A stretch of DNA of 64,000 bases from Prauserella shujinwangii (GTDB lineage: Bacteria > Actinomycetota > Actinomycetes > Mycobacteriales > Pseudonocardiaceae): contig NZ_PVNH01000011.1 in assembly GCF_003001955.1 (NCBI RefSeq), positions 1 to 64,000 of the forward strand, given 5' to 3'. Numbering within the stretch: the first letter of the stretch is position 1; every line of letters begins with the position of its first letter. Below are positions 41,260 to 49,538 of the stretch, in pieces. Both the position numbers and the translations under genes were made by a program. The notes under the pieces are model-generated. The model made no database searches. It saw only the letters and a program-made list of their open reading frames with translations, and was not told where the DNA came from.

Positions 41260-41826
41260 TCAGGGCCGCCAGGCCGGGTCGCGGCCGAGGAAGGCCATCA
41301 GCTTGTCCTGCGGGGAGGCGTCGTCGGTCACGGGCACGGCGGTACCGAACTGCCCGCTGTCGCGCAGCATCGGCTCGATCGGCCGCATGGCCTCGAGTGC
41401 GGTGGCGCAGCGTTCCTGGCCGAGGTCGGGCTCGCGGCCGAGCGCCTTGGCGAGGTCCCAGGAGTGCATCCAGACATCGGCGGTGTAGAACCGGTCGATC
41501 GCCTCGTCCACGGGCATCTCGCCGGTGTTCGGGTTGCTGAGCACCCGGCCCGCCGGGTCGTCGAGGACGGCCTGGATGTCGGTGACGTGCTGCTTCCAGG
41601 CCGCGGCCGGGTCGGCCTCGACATCCAGGGCCGGGAGCTCGATCCCGGCACCCTTGAGGAAGCCGCGGGACCATTCGACCAGGTGCCGCACGATGTCGAA
41701 CGCCGTCCACTCCGCGACGGGACTCGGCCGCGCCCAGTCGGCGGCGGAGGCGGACTCGACGAGCGCGGTGAACCGGGCCGCGTCGTCGGCGTGCTGCCTC
41801 GCCGGGCCCGGGGATGCCGGCGCCAT
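41260..41826 (-). CDS. TIGR03086-like DinB/maleylpyruvate-isomerase-fold protein
   Basis: A 188-residue four-helix-bundle protein. The metal site can be read: His in AFDIVRHLVEWSRGF and HxxD in DVWMHSWDLAKALG, with TEWTAFD-like packing (VAEWTAFDIV) before it. Relatives are mycothiol- or bacillithiol-dependent transferases. Only one base separates it from the SRPBCC gene upstream, so it is the third gene of the minus-strand ArsR operon. Confidence 0.85.
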   Translation of the reverse strand: MAPASPGPARQHADDAARFTALVESASAADWARPSPVAEWTAFDIVRHLVEWSRGFLKGAGIELPALDVEADPAAAWKQHVTDIQAVLDDPAGRVLSNPNTGEMPVDEAIDRFYTADVWMHSWDLAKALGREPDLGQERCATALEAMRPIEPMLRDSGQFGTAVPVTDDASPQDKLMAFLGRDPAWRP

Positions 41827-41827
41827 C

Positions 41828-42316
41828 TCAGGCCTCCCGCGCGAGCAGCTCGTCGAGCTTGGCGTAGCCCTCCTTGACCCCGACGTCCATGCCGCTGGAC
41901 AGCATGCCGTCCCGGGTCTCGAAGTCCTGCACCACGCTCAGCGTCGTCAGCCGCGTGCGCCCGCCCTCGAGCTCCTCGAAGGTCAGCGTCTCGAGCGCGA
42001 CCCCGTCGGGCTGGCCCTCGTAGGTGAAGGTCCACACGATCCGCTCGTTCGGCCGCACCTCGTGGAAGCTGCCGAAGAACGAGGCGATCTCCTCGCCGTC
42101 CCGGTCGTTGGCGAAGGCCCACGCGCCCCCGGTGCGAGCATCCCACCTGGTGATCCTCGTGGTGACCGAGCGCGGCCCGACCCACCGGGCGTAGAGCTCG
42201 GGATCGACGTGGGCGCGGAAGACCTGTTCGGGGGCCGCGTCGAACTCGCGGCTGATCTCGATCGTCGGGAGCTTCGGGTCCGCCACGATCGCGGTCTCGT
42301 GCTTCGTCATGGTCAT
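41828..42316 (-). CDS. SRPBCC (AHSA1-type) domain protein
   Basis: A 162-residue START-like protein with EISREFDAAPEQVFRAHVDP, LYARWVGPRSVTTRITRWDA and WTFTYEGQPDGVALETLTFE. It is paralogous in type to the SRPBCC at 40.2 kb but belongs to the other AHSA1 branch (the WVGP motif). The start overlaps the arsR stop by 4 nt (ATGA), so it is translationally coupled to the repressor. The ligand is unknown. Confidence 0.9.
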   Translation of the reverse strand: MTMTKHETAIVADPKLPTIEISREFDAAPEQVFRAHVDPELYARWVGPRSVTTRITRWDARTGGAWAFANDRDGEEIASFFGSFHEVRPNERIVWTFTYEGQPDGVALETLTFEELEGGRTRLTTLSVVQDFETRDGMLSSGMDVGVKEGYAKLDELLAREA

Positions 42317-42678
42317 GATGCGTCCTTACGGGTTCGCTGTGGCTTCTCGTCGTCGGTCATGTCGTCCAGCAGGGCGTCGAGGCGCTGGTACCGCTCCTCG
42401 GCCCGCCGGCGGTAGCGTTCGATCCACTTGGTCATCAGGTCGAACACCTCCGCGTCCAGGTGGACCGGGCGGCGCTGGGCATCCCTGCTGCGGGTCACCA
42501 GCCCGGCGTCCTCCAGCACCTTCACGTGCTTGGAGATCGCCTGCAGGCTCATGTCGTGTGGCTCCGCCAGCTCGCCCACGGTCGCGTCCGCGTCGGCCAG
42601 CCGGGCCACCAGCTCGCGCCGGGTCGGGTCGGCCAGGGCGGCGAACACCCGGTTGAGTCGCTCCGCGTTCTCGTCCAC
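42313..42678 (-). CDS. ArsR-family regulator (second SRPBCC-coupled module)
   Basis: A 121-residue winged-helix protein with VFAALADPTRRELVARLADA, ATVGELAEPHDMSLQAISKH and VKVLEDAGLVTRSRDAQRRP. No metal-binding motif is seen. I use GTG 42678 (DENAERLNRVF), which has AGGAGG close upstream, rather than the TTG four codons earlier. Two identical-form operators, TCAAC-N6-GTTGA, lie at its start and 46 bp further up, giving strong grounds for autorepression. Confidence 0.9.
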   Translation of the reverse strand: MDENAERLNRVFAALADPTRRELVARLADADATVGELAEPHDMSLQAISKHVKVLEDAGLVTRSRDAQRRPVHLDAEVFDLMTKWIERYRRRAEERYQRLDALLDDMTDDEKPQRTRKDAS

Positions 42679-42686
42679 CGTCCTCC

Positions 42687-42702
42687 TCAACTCCTCGGTT
42701 GA
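42687..42702. promoter_or_regulatory. ArsR operator copy 1 (TCAAC-N6-GTTGA)
   Basis: TCAACTCCTCGGTTGA overlaps the translation initiation region of the arsR gene, so bound repressor would block expression directly. Confidence 0.6.
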
Positions 42703-42732
42703 ATAGAACTGTAGGCCTCGTCCGAATCGTTG

Positions 42733-42748
42733 TCAACCCGTTGGTTGA
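42733..42748. promoter_or_regulatory. ArsR operator copy 2 (TCAAC-N6-GTTGA)
   Basis: TCAACCCGTTGGTTGA repeats the 5-6-5 palindrome 46 bp from copy 1, with a 6-bp arm here. The stretch 42749-42979 beyond it is less GC-rich; only a weak reading frame is seen there and I call no gene. Confidence 0.6.
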
Positions 42749-42979
42749 GCGAAAACGTGGTAGTGCGTGCCGGAGCGGATATGGACACCGACATCGCCGT
42801 CCGTCCGATCGACCGGCCACTGTCCGATGAGGGCACCGTGGACGCTTCGCGATCAGCTGGCACGCACCGAGTGATGTACCTGGTGTTCTTCACACTGGTA
42901 TGGACCACGTCGAGATGCTGCATCGGGAAACTTCGGCAAACCGCCCGTGTCCGAGTCGGCTTTCTGACAGAGTGACAAC

Positions 42980-43420
42980 ATGATTCCGAGATCCGGCCGA
43001 ACCGGCCACATACCTCTCCTGCGCCGTGCCACCACAGTGGCGGCCACCCTGCTGGTATCCGCCGCGTCGGCGCTGGCGTTCGCGCCCGCGGCGAGCGCCG
43101 ACACTCATGTCTGTACCACTCGCTACGACGGACGCTTCTGCAGCGGGGAAGTCGCCTTCGAAGCCCTCGGCGAGCACCTGATCATCAAGGACATCCACAA
43201 GGACGGCCACGGTGTGAAGGGCTACCTGCAGCAATACTACGACTTCAAATGGCACTGGGTCAGCCCGTCGTCCGGCCGCTATCACGGCAAGGGTGCGGGC
43301 ACCGAGGTCGACGTGAACTACTCCGTGCCCGACGGGCGCTACGTGCGCATCAAGGCGTGCCTTTCGGAGGCGGGCGGACCGGGCTTCGCCTGCAGTGGGT
43401 GGCAGGAGGACCGGGCGTGA
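42980..43420 (+). CDS. Small secreted protein of unknown function
   Basis: A 146-residue precursor with a Sec signal (RRATTVAATLLVSAASALAF, cleavage near ASA-DTH). The mature domain of about 106 residues has four Cys (HVCTTRYDGRFCSGE, KACLSEAGGPGFACSGW), probably two disulfides, and an aromatic core YYDFKWHWVSPSSGRYHGKG. I recognise no family. Its codon use is less biased than core genes. Its stop overlaps the next secreted-protein gene by 4 nt (GTGA), so the two are made together. Confidence 0.8.
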   Translation: MIPRSGRTGHIPLLRRATTVAATLLVSAASALAFAPAASADTHVCTTRYDGRFCSGEVAFEALGEHLIIKDIHKDGHGVKGYLQQYYDFKWHWVSPSSGRYHGKGAGTEVDVNYSVPDGRYVRIKACLSEAGGPGFACSGWQEDRA

Positions 43421-43980
43421 CGAGGATCGGGAGCATCGTGAACAAGCGGGTCAAGGGCATGGCGGCGGCCGCCGCCGTGGCAGTCGTGTGTGGTGGGATC
43501 GCACTGGCCGGTTCGCCCGTTGCCATCGCCGAGCAGTCCACCACCAAGTGCTACAACGGGACGGGCAACACCAAGAAGTTCGATCTGCCTGGCAAGACCG
43601 ATATCCACATGAACGCTGACCCGTGCATCACCCGCTACAGCAGCGGAAGGATGACGGCGACGATCAGGATCGGCTGGAGCGAGGCGTCGCTGCCCGCGGT
43701 CGGCAGCGGGCACAAGTTCGACGACTTCAAGATCAACGTCCGGCTGGAGCGCCGCCCCAACGGCAGTTCCAGCGACAGCACCGTGGCGAGCAAGACCTGC
43801 ACCGTCACCAGCACGGTGAACGCGTCCTGGTCGGGCGACACCAGCTGTAGCGTCACGGTGTCCGGCGTCTACAACTCGGGCTACGACTGGTCCAGTGACG
43901 GTTGGCTTCGCTACGACATCGACAACGACGGCAAGGGCGGATCCGACTGGAGCCTGACCGGCTCCCCGCTCATCAGATGA
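43417..43980 (+). CDS. Second secreted protein of unknown function
   Basis: A 187-residue precursor with a signal peptide (GMAAAAAVAVVCGGIALAGS, cleavage near AIAEQS). The mature domain is Ser/Thr/Asn-rich and predicted beta-structured (RMTATIRIGWSEASLPAVGS, KFDDFKINVRLERRPNGSSS), with four Cys. No family is recognised. GTG 43417 overlaps the previous stop, and AGGAGG lies 6 nt before it. Together with the preceding gene it forms a two-gene secreted-protein operon near a tRNA gene. Confidence 0.78.
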   Translation: MTRIGSIVNKRVKGMAAAAAVAVVCGGIALAGSPVAIAEQSTTKCYNGTGNTKKFDLPGKTDIHMNADPCITRYSSGRMTATIRIGWSEASLPAVGSGHKFDDFKINVRLERRPNGSSSDSTVASKTCTVTSTVNASWSGDTSCSVTVSGVYNSGYDWSSDGWLRYDIDNDGKGGSDWSLTGSPLIR

Positions 43981-44140
43981 CACCGAGCAGCCGGGTTGGC
44001 CAGGACGCGCCCATCGGCCAACCCGGCTGCGACCACCAGGATCCCCAGTGGCGGGTGAACGGGGAGCGAACCGCGCTCGGCCGTGCTTACCGGAGCCAGA
44101 TCACCAGATGGGCCGTTTCCGCAGGCCAAGAGACATGATC

Positions 44141-44216
44141 TGGTGGGCCGCCTGGGACTCGAACCCAGAACCCGAAGATTAAAAGTCTCCTGCTCTGCCA
44201 ATTGAGCTAACGGCCC
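44141..44216 (-). tRNA. tRNA-Lys (TTT anticodon)
   Basis: The minus strand folds into a complete cloverleaf. The 5' GGGCCGT pairs with 3' GCGGCCC, the D-arm is AGCTCAATTGGCAGAGC, the anticodon loop is CTTTTAA and the T-arm is GGTTCGAGTCC. The CCA end is encoded (44143-44141). An inverted repeat CCAGATCA/TGATCTGG (44096-44103, 44136-44143) overlaps the 3' end. No integrase or duplicated 3' end is seen nearby, so there is no direct evidence of element integration here. Confidence 0.95.
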
Positions 44217-44326
44217 TCGCGGAGCAGTCTAGCGGGCGCGATCGCCCCGTACGCCGGGGTGCCGCAGCGCCCGGCGCACCCCGTTCGACGGGTGCCTTCC
44301 GCCCGGCGCAGCGGCGCGGGTGCTCC

Positions 44327-45469
44327 TCAGCCGACCTGCCCGAAGAAGGCCCTGACGTCCTCGACCAGCAGGTCCGGTGCCTCCATGGCGAGGAAGTGCC
44401 CGCCCGCGCCGAGCTCGGTCCAGCGCACGATGTCGTGGTCGCGTTCGGCCCACCGGCGGATCGTCACGTCGTGCGCGGACACCAGAACACCGGTGGGCAC
44501 GGCGCTCCGCGGGCTCACCGACCAGTCGCTCCCGGCCCACGCGTCCGCCGGCTCCGCGGACATCGCCTCGTAGTACACCTGCGCCGAGGACGCGGCCGTG
44601 CCCGTGAACCAGTACAGCGACACGTCGGTGAGGATCCGGTCCCGGTCGATGCTGTCCTCGGGCAGGGCCTCCTCCGGGACGGTGAGCTCCTTGAACTTCT
44701 CCACGATCCACGCGAGCTGCCCGGCCGGTGAGTCGTGCAGGCCGTACGCGACCGTCTGCGGCCGCTTCGAGTTGCACTGCAGGTAGCCGTCGTTGAAGTT
44801 CTGCATGCGTTCCCAGCGCCGCTGCTCCACTTCCGTGAGACCGTCCAGCTCACCGTCGATCCCGACCGGAAAGGTGATCATCGCGTTGACGTGCACGCCG
44901 ACGACACGTTCTGGGGCGAGTTTGCCGATCTCCGGCGCCACCCAGGCCCCCGTGTCGTAGCCGTGCACGCCGTACCGGCCGTAGCCCAGCCGGTCCATCA
45001 GCAGGTCGAGGACCCGCGCCATCCTCGCCGGTCCCATGCCGGGTCCCGCCAGCGGTGTGGAGAACCCGAACCCGGGCAGCGAGGGGACCACGAGGTGGAA
45101 CGTCTCGGCCAACGGCCCGAGCACGTCCAGGAAGTCGGTGAAGCCGCCGGGCCAGCCGTGCAGCAACAGCAGCGGCAACGCGTCCGGCCGGGCGGAACGC
45201 ACGTGCAGGAAGTGCACGCACTGCCCGTCGATCGTGGTGCGGAACTGGGGATGTTCGTTGAGCTCCCGCTCCCGGGCCCGCCAGTCGTAGCCGGTGCGCC
45301 AGTACTCGGCGAGGTCCCGCAGGTAGTCCACCGGCACGCCGCGGCTCCAGCCGACACCCGGCAGGTCGCTCGGCCAGCGAGTGTTGCCCAGCCTCGCCCT
45401 GAGGTCGTCGAGCTGGCGCCCCGGCACGTCGATGCGGAAGGGCAGGATCTCCTGCGTCGTCGTCTCCAT
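44327..45469 (-). CDS. Epoxide hydrolase (alpha/beta-hydrolase, EHN domain)
   Basis: A 380-residue epoxide hydrolase. The N-terminal EHN domain (about 8-110, [20 protein letters not shown]) precedes the alpha/beta core with oxyanion motif HGWPGG, nucleophile Asp in [11 protein letters not shown] and His in [13 protein letters not shown] near the C-terminus. A Tyr pair in the lid is likely. Length and order match fungal/bacterial microsomal-type enzymes. TAGCGT lies 7 nt before the ATG, so the mRNA is leaderless. The physiological epoxide is unknown. Confidence 0.92.
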   Translation of the reverse strand: METTTQEILPFRIDVPGRQLDDLRARLGNTRWPSDLPGVGWSRGVPVDYLRDLAEYWRTGYDWRARERELNEHPQFRTTIDGQCVHFLHVRSARPDALPLLLLHGWPGGFTDFLDVLGPLAETFHLVVPSLPGFGFSTPLAGPGMGPARMARVLDLLMDRLGYGRYGVHGYDTGAWVAPEIGKLAPERVVGVHVNAMITFPVGIDGELDGLTEVEQRRWERMQNFNDGYLQCNSKRPQTVAYGLHDSPAGQLAWIVEKFKELTVPEEALPEDSIDRDRILTDVSLYWFTGTAASSAQVYYEAMSAEPADAWAGSDWSVSPRSAVPTGVLVSAHDVTIRRWAERDHDIVRWTELGAGGHFLAMEAPDLLVEDVRAFFGQVG

Positions 45470-45476
45470 ACGACCG

Positions 45477-45482
45477 ACGCTA
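45477..45482 (-). promoter_or_regulatory. -10 box of a leaderless promoter (epoxide hydrolase)
   Basis: Minus-strand TAGCGT, 7 nt before ATG 45469. Confidence 0.5.
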
Positions 45483-45508
45483 GAGACGATTCAGGTCACC
45501 TTCCGTCC

Positions 45509-46150
45509 TCAATGGCCGGTCTGGTCGGCGACCAGGCGTACGGCGAGCGCACCGAAGATCGCCGCCGAGATCCGGTCCAGCCAGCGCTGCACCGACGGCC
45601 GCCGCAGCAGCAGCGCCGACAGCGTGCCCGCCGCCAGGCCCACGGTGCCGTCGACGGTCAGGCCGACCGCGATGAACACCGCCCCGAGGACCAGGAACTG
45701 CACCCAGGCAGGCCATCCGCCGTCGGCGACGAGGAACTGCGGGAAGAACGCGAGGAAGAAGAGGATCACCTTGGGATTGGCCAGGTTGGTCAGCACCGCC
45801 ATCAGGTAGGTGCGGCGCAGGGAGCGGTGGCCGGTGGCCTGGTCGACCGGCCGGTCGTCGATCCGCGTTCGGGAGCGCAGCGTCGTCACGGCCAGGTAGA
45901 CCAGGAACGCGGCGCCGACGATGCGGACCGCGTCGAGCACCGCGGGCGCGGCGTGCAGCAAGGTGCCGAGGCCGAGCGCGGCCGCGACCGTGTGCACCGC
46001 GAGCCCCGTCGACATGCCCAGCGCCGCCACCAGACCAGCCCGGCGGCCGCGGGCGATGCCGTTGGCGACGACGAACATCATGTCCGGCCCGGGCACGACG
46101 CTGATGACCAGCGCGGCGGCCGTGAAGGCGAGCAGCACGGAGAGGTCCAC
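45509..46150 (-). CDS. LysE/RhtB-family amino-acid exporter
   Basis: A 213-residue membrane protein with the LysE signature VVPGPDMMFVVANGIARGRR and AALGMSTGLAVHTVAAALGL near the N-terminus, and NLANPKVILFFLAFFPQF in the middle. Six membrane helices are predicted. GTG 46150 (VDLSVLLAF) is preferred to a longer frame without similarity. The substrate is probably an amino acid or derivative. It is divergent from the maleylpyruvate-isomerase-fold gene. Confidence 0.9.
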   Translation of the reverse strand: MDLSVLLAFTAAALVISVVPGPDMMFVVANGIARGRRAGLVAALGMSTGLAVHTVAAALGLGTLLHAAPAVLDAVRIVGAAFLVYLAVTTLRSRTRIDDRPVDQATGHRSLRRTYLMAVLTNLANPKVILFFLAFFPQFLVADGGWPAWVQFLVLGAVFIAVGLTVDGTVGLAAGTLSALLLRRPSVQRWLDRISAAIFGALAVRLVADQTGH

Positions 46151-46251
46151 GGAGCCATCACAGCACAACGGCGCAGCGCCGCCCACCGATTTCCCGGCCG
46201 GGACCGCGGTGCGCGCGCTACTGTGGCGCGGTTCACACAGGGAGGTGGCGG

Positions 46252-46884
46252 ATGGACCTGATGACGCTGGCCACGCAGGAACGGGCCGACCTGGCGGCGT
46301 TCCTCGGCACCCTCGAACCGGCCGAGTGGGACGCGCCGACGCTCTGCTCGCAGTGGCGGGTCCGGGACGTCGTCGCGCACGTCATCAGCTACGACGACCT
46401 GGCCGTCCGGGCGCTGCTGCGCCGACTGGCCCGTGGCCGGTTCGCCCTGGACAGGGCGAACGCGATCGGGGTGAGCGAGCTGGCCGGGCTGTCCCCGGAC
46501 GCGCTGCTGGGCCTGCTCGACCGGCACCTGCGGCCGCGGGGCCTGACCGCCGCGTTCGGCGGCATGGTCGGACTGGTCGACGGCATGATCCACCACCAGG
46601 ACATCCGGCGCGCGCTCGGCAGGCCCCGCGAGATCCCGGCCGAACGCCTGCTCCCCGCCCTCCGGCGGGCGTTGATCGCGCCGCCGATCGGCGCGATCCG
46701 GCGTGCCAGGGGACTCCGGCTGGTCGCGACGGACCACGAGTGGTCGCACGGAAGGGGGCCCGAGGTCCGCGGCAAGGCCGAGGCCATCCTGATGGCCGTC
46801 GCCGGTCGTGGCGCGGCCGTGCCCGAGTTGAGCGGTCCCGGGCAGCGCATTCTCGCCGCCCGGGCCGGTGTGGCGAGCGGCTGA
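46252..46884 (+). CDS. Maleylpyruvate-isomerase N-terminal-like (TIGR03083) protein
   Basis: A 210-residue four-helix-bundle protein. The start LATQERADLAAFLGTLEPAE, TLCSQWRVRDVVAHVISYDD (metal His) and MIHHQDIRRALGRPREIPAE (HHxD-type ligands) match the mycothiol-dependent MDMPI/DinB group. The C-terminal part (GLRLVATDHEWSHGRGPEVR) is the family's partner domain. GGGAGG lies before the ATG. Its enzymatic role is not known; mycothiol-dependent thiol transfer is typical. Confidence 0.85.
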   Translation: MDLMTLATQERADLAAFLGTLEPAEWDAPTLCSQWRVRDVVAHVISYDDLAVRALLRRLARGRFALDRANAIGVSELAGLSPDALLGLLDRHLRPRGLTAAFGGMVGLVDGMIHHQDIRRALGRPREIPAERLLPALRRALIAPPIGAIRRARGLRLVATDHEWSHGRGPEVRGKAEAILMAVAGRGAAVPELSGPGQRILAARAGVASG

Positions 46885-46961
46885 CCGGATGTCGTACCCC
46901 GGTGGCAGGCTGTCGCCACCTGGGCGGGATGGTCCGCCCGTGGCTCACCGGGGAGGGACTC

Positions 46962-47273
46962 ATGCCGTACGGCCACAACGGTTCGATGAAGGTCAAGCCC
47001 GGCCATCGCGATGCGGTGGTCGCCATCCTGCTCGACGGCGTCGAGCGGCTGCGCGACGCGGGCTGCCACCTGTACGTCGTGAGCGTGTCGGACACCGATC
47101 CCGACACGGTCTGGGTCAACGAGGTGTGGGAGTCCGCTGCGCACCACCAGGCCTCCCTCGACCTGCCCGAGGTGAAGGAGTCGATCGGGAAGGCGATGCC
47201 GATGCTCACCGGTGAGTTCACCGGCCAGCAGCTGACCGTCGTCGGCGGGTTGGGCGTGCCCCGGCCGACCTAG
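46962..47273 (+). CDS. Putative quinol monooxygenase (ABM domain)
   Basis: A 103-residue single ABM domain: YGHNGSMKVKPGHRDAVVAI, GCHLYVVSVSDTDPDTVWVN and the His-bearing helix EVWESAAHHQASLDLPEVKE. Such YgiN-like proteins oxidise quinols as dimers. ATG 46962 is preceded by GGGAGGGA; the longer frame upstream is not used. It overlaps the convergent membrane-protein gene by 4 nt at the stops. A second ABM gene, in duplicate form, lies at 31.4 kb. Confidence 0.82.
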   Translation: MPYGHNGSMKVKPGHRDAVVAILLDGVERLRDAGCHLYVVSVSDTDPDTVWVNEVWESAAHHQASLDLPEVKESIGKAMPMLTGEFTGQQLTVVGGLGVPRPT

Positions 47274-48100
47274 CCGAACGCGGCCGTCCGCACGCGCTGC
47301 AGGGACGTCTCGGTGCCCAGCTCCGCGCGGGCTTCCGGATTCTCCACGTAGAACCGCACCAGGTGGTACAGCACGACCGGGTCGACGGCGAAGTTCGTCG
47401 TGTCGATCTCGATCATCGGCACGGGCGGCAGCTTGTCCAGCTTCCAGACGCCGCCGAGCTGCCGCCGGTCCCACGGCGCGTTGGCGTAGGCGATCACGAG
47501 CGCTTCGGGCGTGCCGTTGTCGGCCGCCTTGACCCCGGCGAAGGCCTCCCACGGGAGGAACGAGGTGAACGCGCGGCCACGCTGGTGGATGCCCTGCGGC
47601 GCCAGCACGAGCCGTCCCCGGCTCAGCCTGCCGATGGCCACGAACACGAAGAAGCTCAGGAAGAAGCCCGCACCGAGGCCGCACAGGACGGCGGCCACGG
47701 GCGCCGCGGGGACCTCGTCGCCCGCCGTGGCGAAGTCCACCGCCGCGAGCGTGCAGAGCGCCGCCAGGCACCCCACCAGCGCACCGAGCACGAGGAAGGC
47801 CGGTCCCGAGTACCTGATCTCGGTGGCGGGCCTGCCCTCGTACTCGGTGATCGCGACATCGTCCGGCCGTGGCGCCCGGCGGACCTTCGTCACCAGGCCG
47901 TACGCGGCGGTCAGGAAGAACAGCACGCCGAGCAGCAGGGCGTAGCCGAGTGCGGACGCCAGCCCGACGGCGACGAAGCCGATCCCGGCGGCGACGCACA
48001 GCGCGCCGATCGCCGTGACGAACACGATCGCTGACCGGTACCTGGCGGGATCGCGGGCGGGCCATTCCGGTGGCCGTGCCAGCGCGTCAGAAGATCGCAT
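47270..48100 (-). CDS. Membrane protein of the WXG100 cassette
   Basis: A 276-residue protein with four membrane helices (first AIVFVTAIGALCVAAGIGFV, last AAVLCGLGAGFFLSFFVFVA) and a C-terminal cytoplasmic PH-like domain (RLVLAPQGIHQRGRAFTSFL, then PPVPMIEIDTTNFAVDPVVL). No family is recognised with certainty. ATG 48100 overlaps the end of the WXG100-like gene by 14 nt. Because it follows a toxin-like gene directly, an immunity role is possible; a general membrane function is equally so. Confidence 0.7.
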   Translation of the reverse strand: MRSSDALARPPEWPARDPARYRSAIVFVTAIGALCVAAGIGFVAVGLASALGYALLLGVLFFLTAAYGLVTKVRRAPRPDDVAITEYEGRPATEIRYSGPAFLVLGALVGCLAALCTLAAVDFATAGDEVPAAPVAAVLCGLGAGFFLSFFVFVAIGRLSRGRLVLAPQGIHQRGRAFTSFLPWEAFAGVKAADNGTPEALVIAYANAPWDRRQLGGVWKLDKLPPVPMIEIDTTNFAVDPVVLYHLVRFYVENPEARAELGTETSLQRVRTAAFG

Positions 48101-49250
48101 CCCACGCGTCCTTGGCCAGGCCGCCGATGGCCTCTCCCGCATCGCCCACTGCTTCGAACCCGTCCTCGATCGCTCCGCCGACGTCGCCGACTCCGTTCTG
48201 CCAGAGCGAATCGACGAGTCCTGACGTGAACACTCCTACCACGGCGCCGCCCACCGCGCCTACCGCCGTGCCGACGACCGGGACCGGGATGAGGGTGCCG
48301 ATCGCGGCCCCTGCCGCCACCGACGCGCCGAAGCCCAGACCGCCGGAGACGATCGCCTGGGTGGCGGGTTTGCCGTTCGCGATGTCGTAGGCGATGCCGG
48401 CGACCGCCAGCGCGCCCCCTGCCCGCAGGCCCCACCTCGCGGCGTTCGCGTCGACGTTCCGTGCCGCGGTCGCGACATCGTCCGCCTGGTAGGCAGCCGC
48501 CCGGCCGAGGTCGAAGTCGCGGTAGATCTGCGCGGCGCTCGTGCCGGACGGCGCGGTGCGGGCCCGCTCCAGGAACTTCGCGGACTCGTCGGCGAGGAAC
48601 TTCGCCTGGTTCTTGAGGATCGACGAGTGCTTGGCGGCCAGCGTGCCCGCGGCGCCCGCCGTGAGGTCGCCGACCACCAGGAACCATTTCTGGGTGACGT
48701 CGGCCCAGACGTTCTTCAGCGTGTCCGCGGCGACCTTGGCGATGTGCCGGGCGGCGTCGGCGTCCGTCTTCGCCGTGTTGTACGCCTCGACCTTCTGGGC
48801 GTGCGCGCGGGAGGCGGTGACCGCGTCGGAGTGCGCGGCGAGGGCTTCCGGGGTGGCGTCCGCGCCGGTCGGTGCGTCGCCCGGATCGGCGGGCGCGGGT
48901 CCGGGGTGCTCGATCGTGTCGCCGTTCACGGTGAGTCCCGCGGTCGCGGCACGCTGCCGGACGGAACGCATGTCGTCCTGGGCGCGCTGCAGGTCAGCGG
49001 CGTAGGTGTCGAAGCTCTGTGCGGCGTCGACCGCCGCCGAGGCGAGCTCGTCGGTCTTCTCCGCCCCGGTGGTCATCCTGGCGCGGAAGGCCTCCCCTGC
49101 GGGGCCCTGCCAGCCGGCGTCAGCCCGGTTGCGCGCGTGGTAGACCTGCGTCGCGGCCTGCGACACGGTGTCGCCGAGCGAGCCGCGCAGCCAGTCAGCC
49201 GCACCGCGGACGCTCTCCGGATTCCCCTCGATCCTGGTGTCGATCGACAC
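48087..49250 (-). CDS. WXG100-like N-terminal domain protein with glycine-zipper C-terminus
   Basis: A 387-residue protein. The first 110 residues are a helical hairpin with the WXG-type turn GWQGPAGEAF near residue 48, as in ESX/type VII substrates. A charged helical linker follows (about 150-220). The C-terminal 100 residues form a hydrophobic Gly/Ala/Val segment (SVAAGAAIGTLIPVPVVGTA, VGAVGGAVVGVFTSGLVDSL) like membrane-inserting glycine zippers. The layout resembles a secreted polymorphic toxin or pore-former, without a recognised enzymatic domain. It is third in a four-gene minus-strand run. Confidence 0.72.
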   Translation of the reverse strand: MSIDTRIEGNPESVRGAADWLRGSLGDTVSQAATQVYHARNRADAGWQGPAGEAFRARMTTGAEKTDELASAAVDAAQSFDTYAADLQRAQDDMRSVRQRAATAGLTVNGDTIEHPGPAPADPGDAPTGADATPEALAAHSDAVTASRAHAQKVEAYNTAKTDADAARHIAKVAADTLKNVWADVTQKWFLVVGDLTAGAAGTLAAKHSSILKNQAKFLADESAKFLERARTAPSGTSAAQIYRDFDLGRAAAYQADDVATAARNVDANAARWGLRAGGALAVAGIAYDIANGKPATQAIVSGGLGFGASVAAGAAIGTLIPVPVVGTAVGAVGGAVVGVFTSGLVDSLWQNGVGDVGGAIEDGFEAVGDAGEAIGGLAKDAWDAIF

Positions 49251-49253
49251 GGG

Positions 49254-49538
49254 TCACCTCGCTCCGGCGTTGTGGACGTCGTCGCGGGCGGCCGCGTCCT
49301 GGTCCCGGTACGCGGCGTTGGCCGAGGCGACGTCGTCGCCCGCGCCCGCCGCGCCGAGCACGAACGCGCTCGCGTTCTCGACCAGGTGCGCGAGGATCCC
49401 GGTCACGGCCGGGGTGGCGTCGCCCGCGTCGGGGGTCCCGGGCACCGAGTTGCCGAGCGCGTCGACGTCGGCGCTCGCGTTGCGGAGGGTGCTGGCGATG
49501 CCGTCGAGGACGTCGTAGTCGACGTCGTGGCCGCTCAT
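49254..49538 (-). CDS. EspC-like small helical protein
   Basis: A 94-residue all-helical protein (VLDGIASTLRNASADVDALG, then ILAHLVENASAFVLGAAGAG) that looks like the EspC/ESX-associated family of small excreted proteins. There is no signal peptide and no WXG triplet, so ESX-type export as a partner of the next gene product is inferred. Its ATG overlaps the upstream SAV_915 stop by 4 nt, and it ends 3 bp before the WXG100-like gene. Confidence 0.7.
   Translation of the reverse strand: MSGHDVDYDVLDGIASTLRNASADVDALGNSVPGTPDAGDATPAVTGILAHLVENASAFVLGAAGAGDDVASANAAYRDQDAAARDDVHNAGAR

Noticed and set aside
42730-42975. Short plus-strand frame between ArsR and the first secreted protein
   Set aside because: No ribosome-binding site at its start, mixed codon bias, and no recognisable motif; it overlaps ArsR operator copy 2.
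44096-44143. Attachment site at the tRNA-Lys 3' end
   Set aside because: Only an inverted, not direct, repeat of the 3' end is present, and no integrase gene is in the window.
43911-44201. Minus-strand frame over the tRNA
   Set aside because: It reads through tRNA-Lys, a common false gene at tRNA loci.
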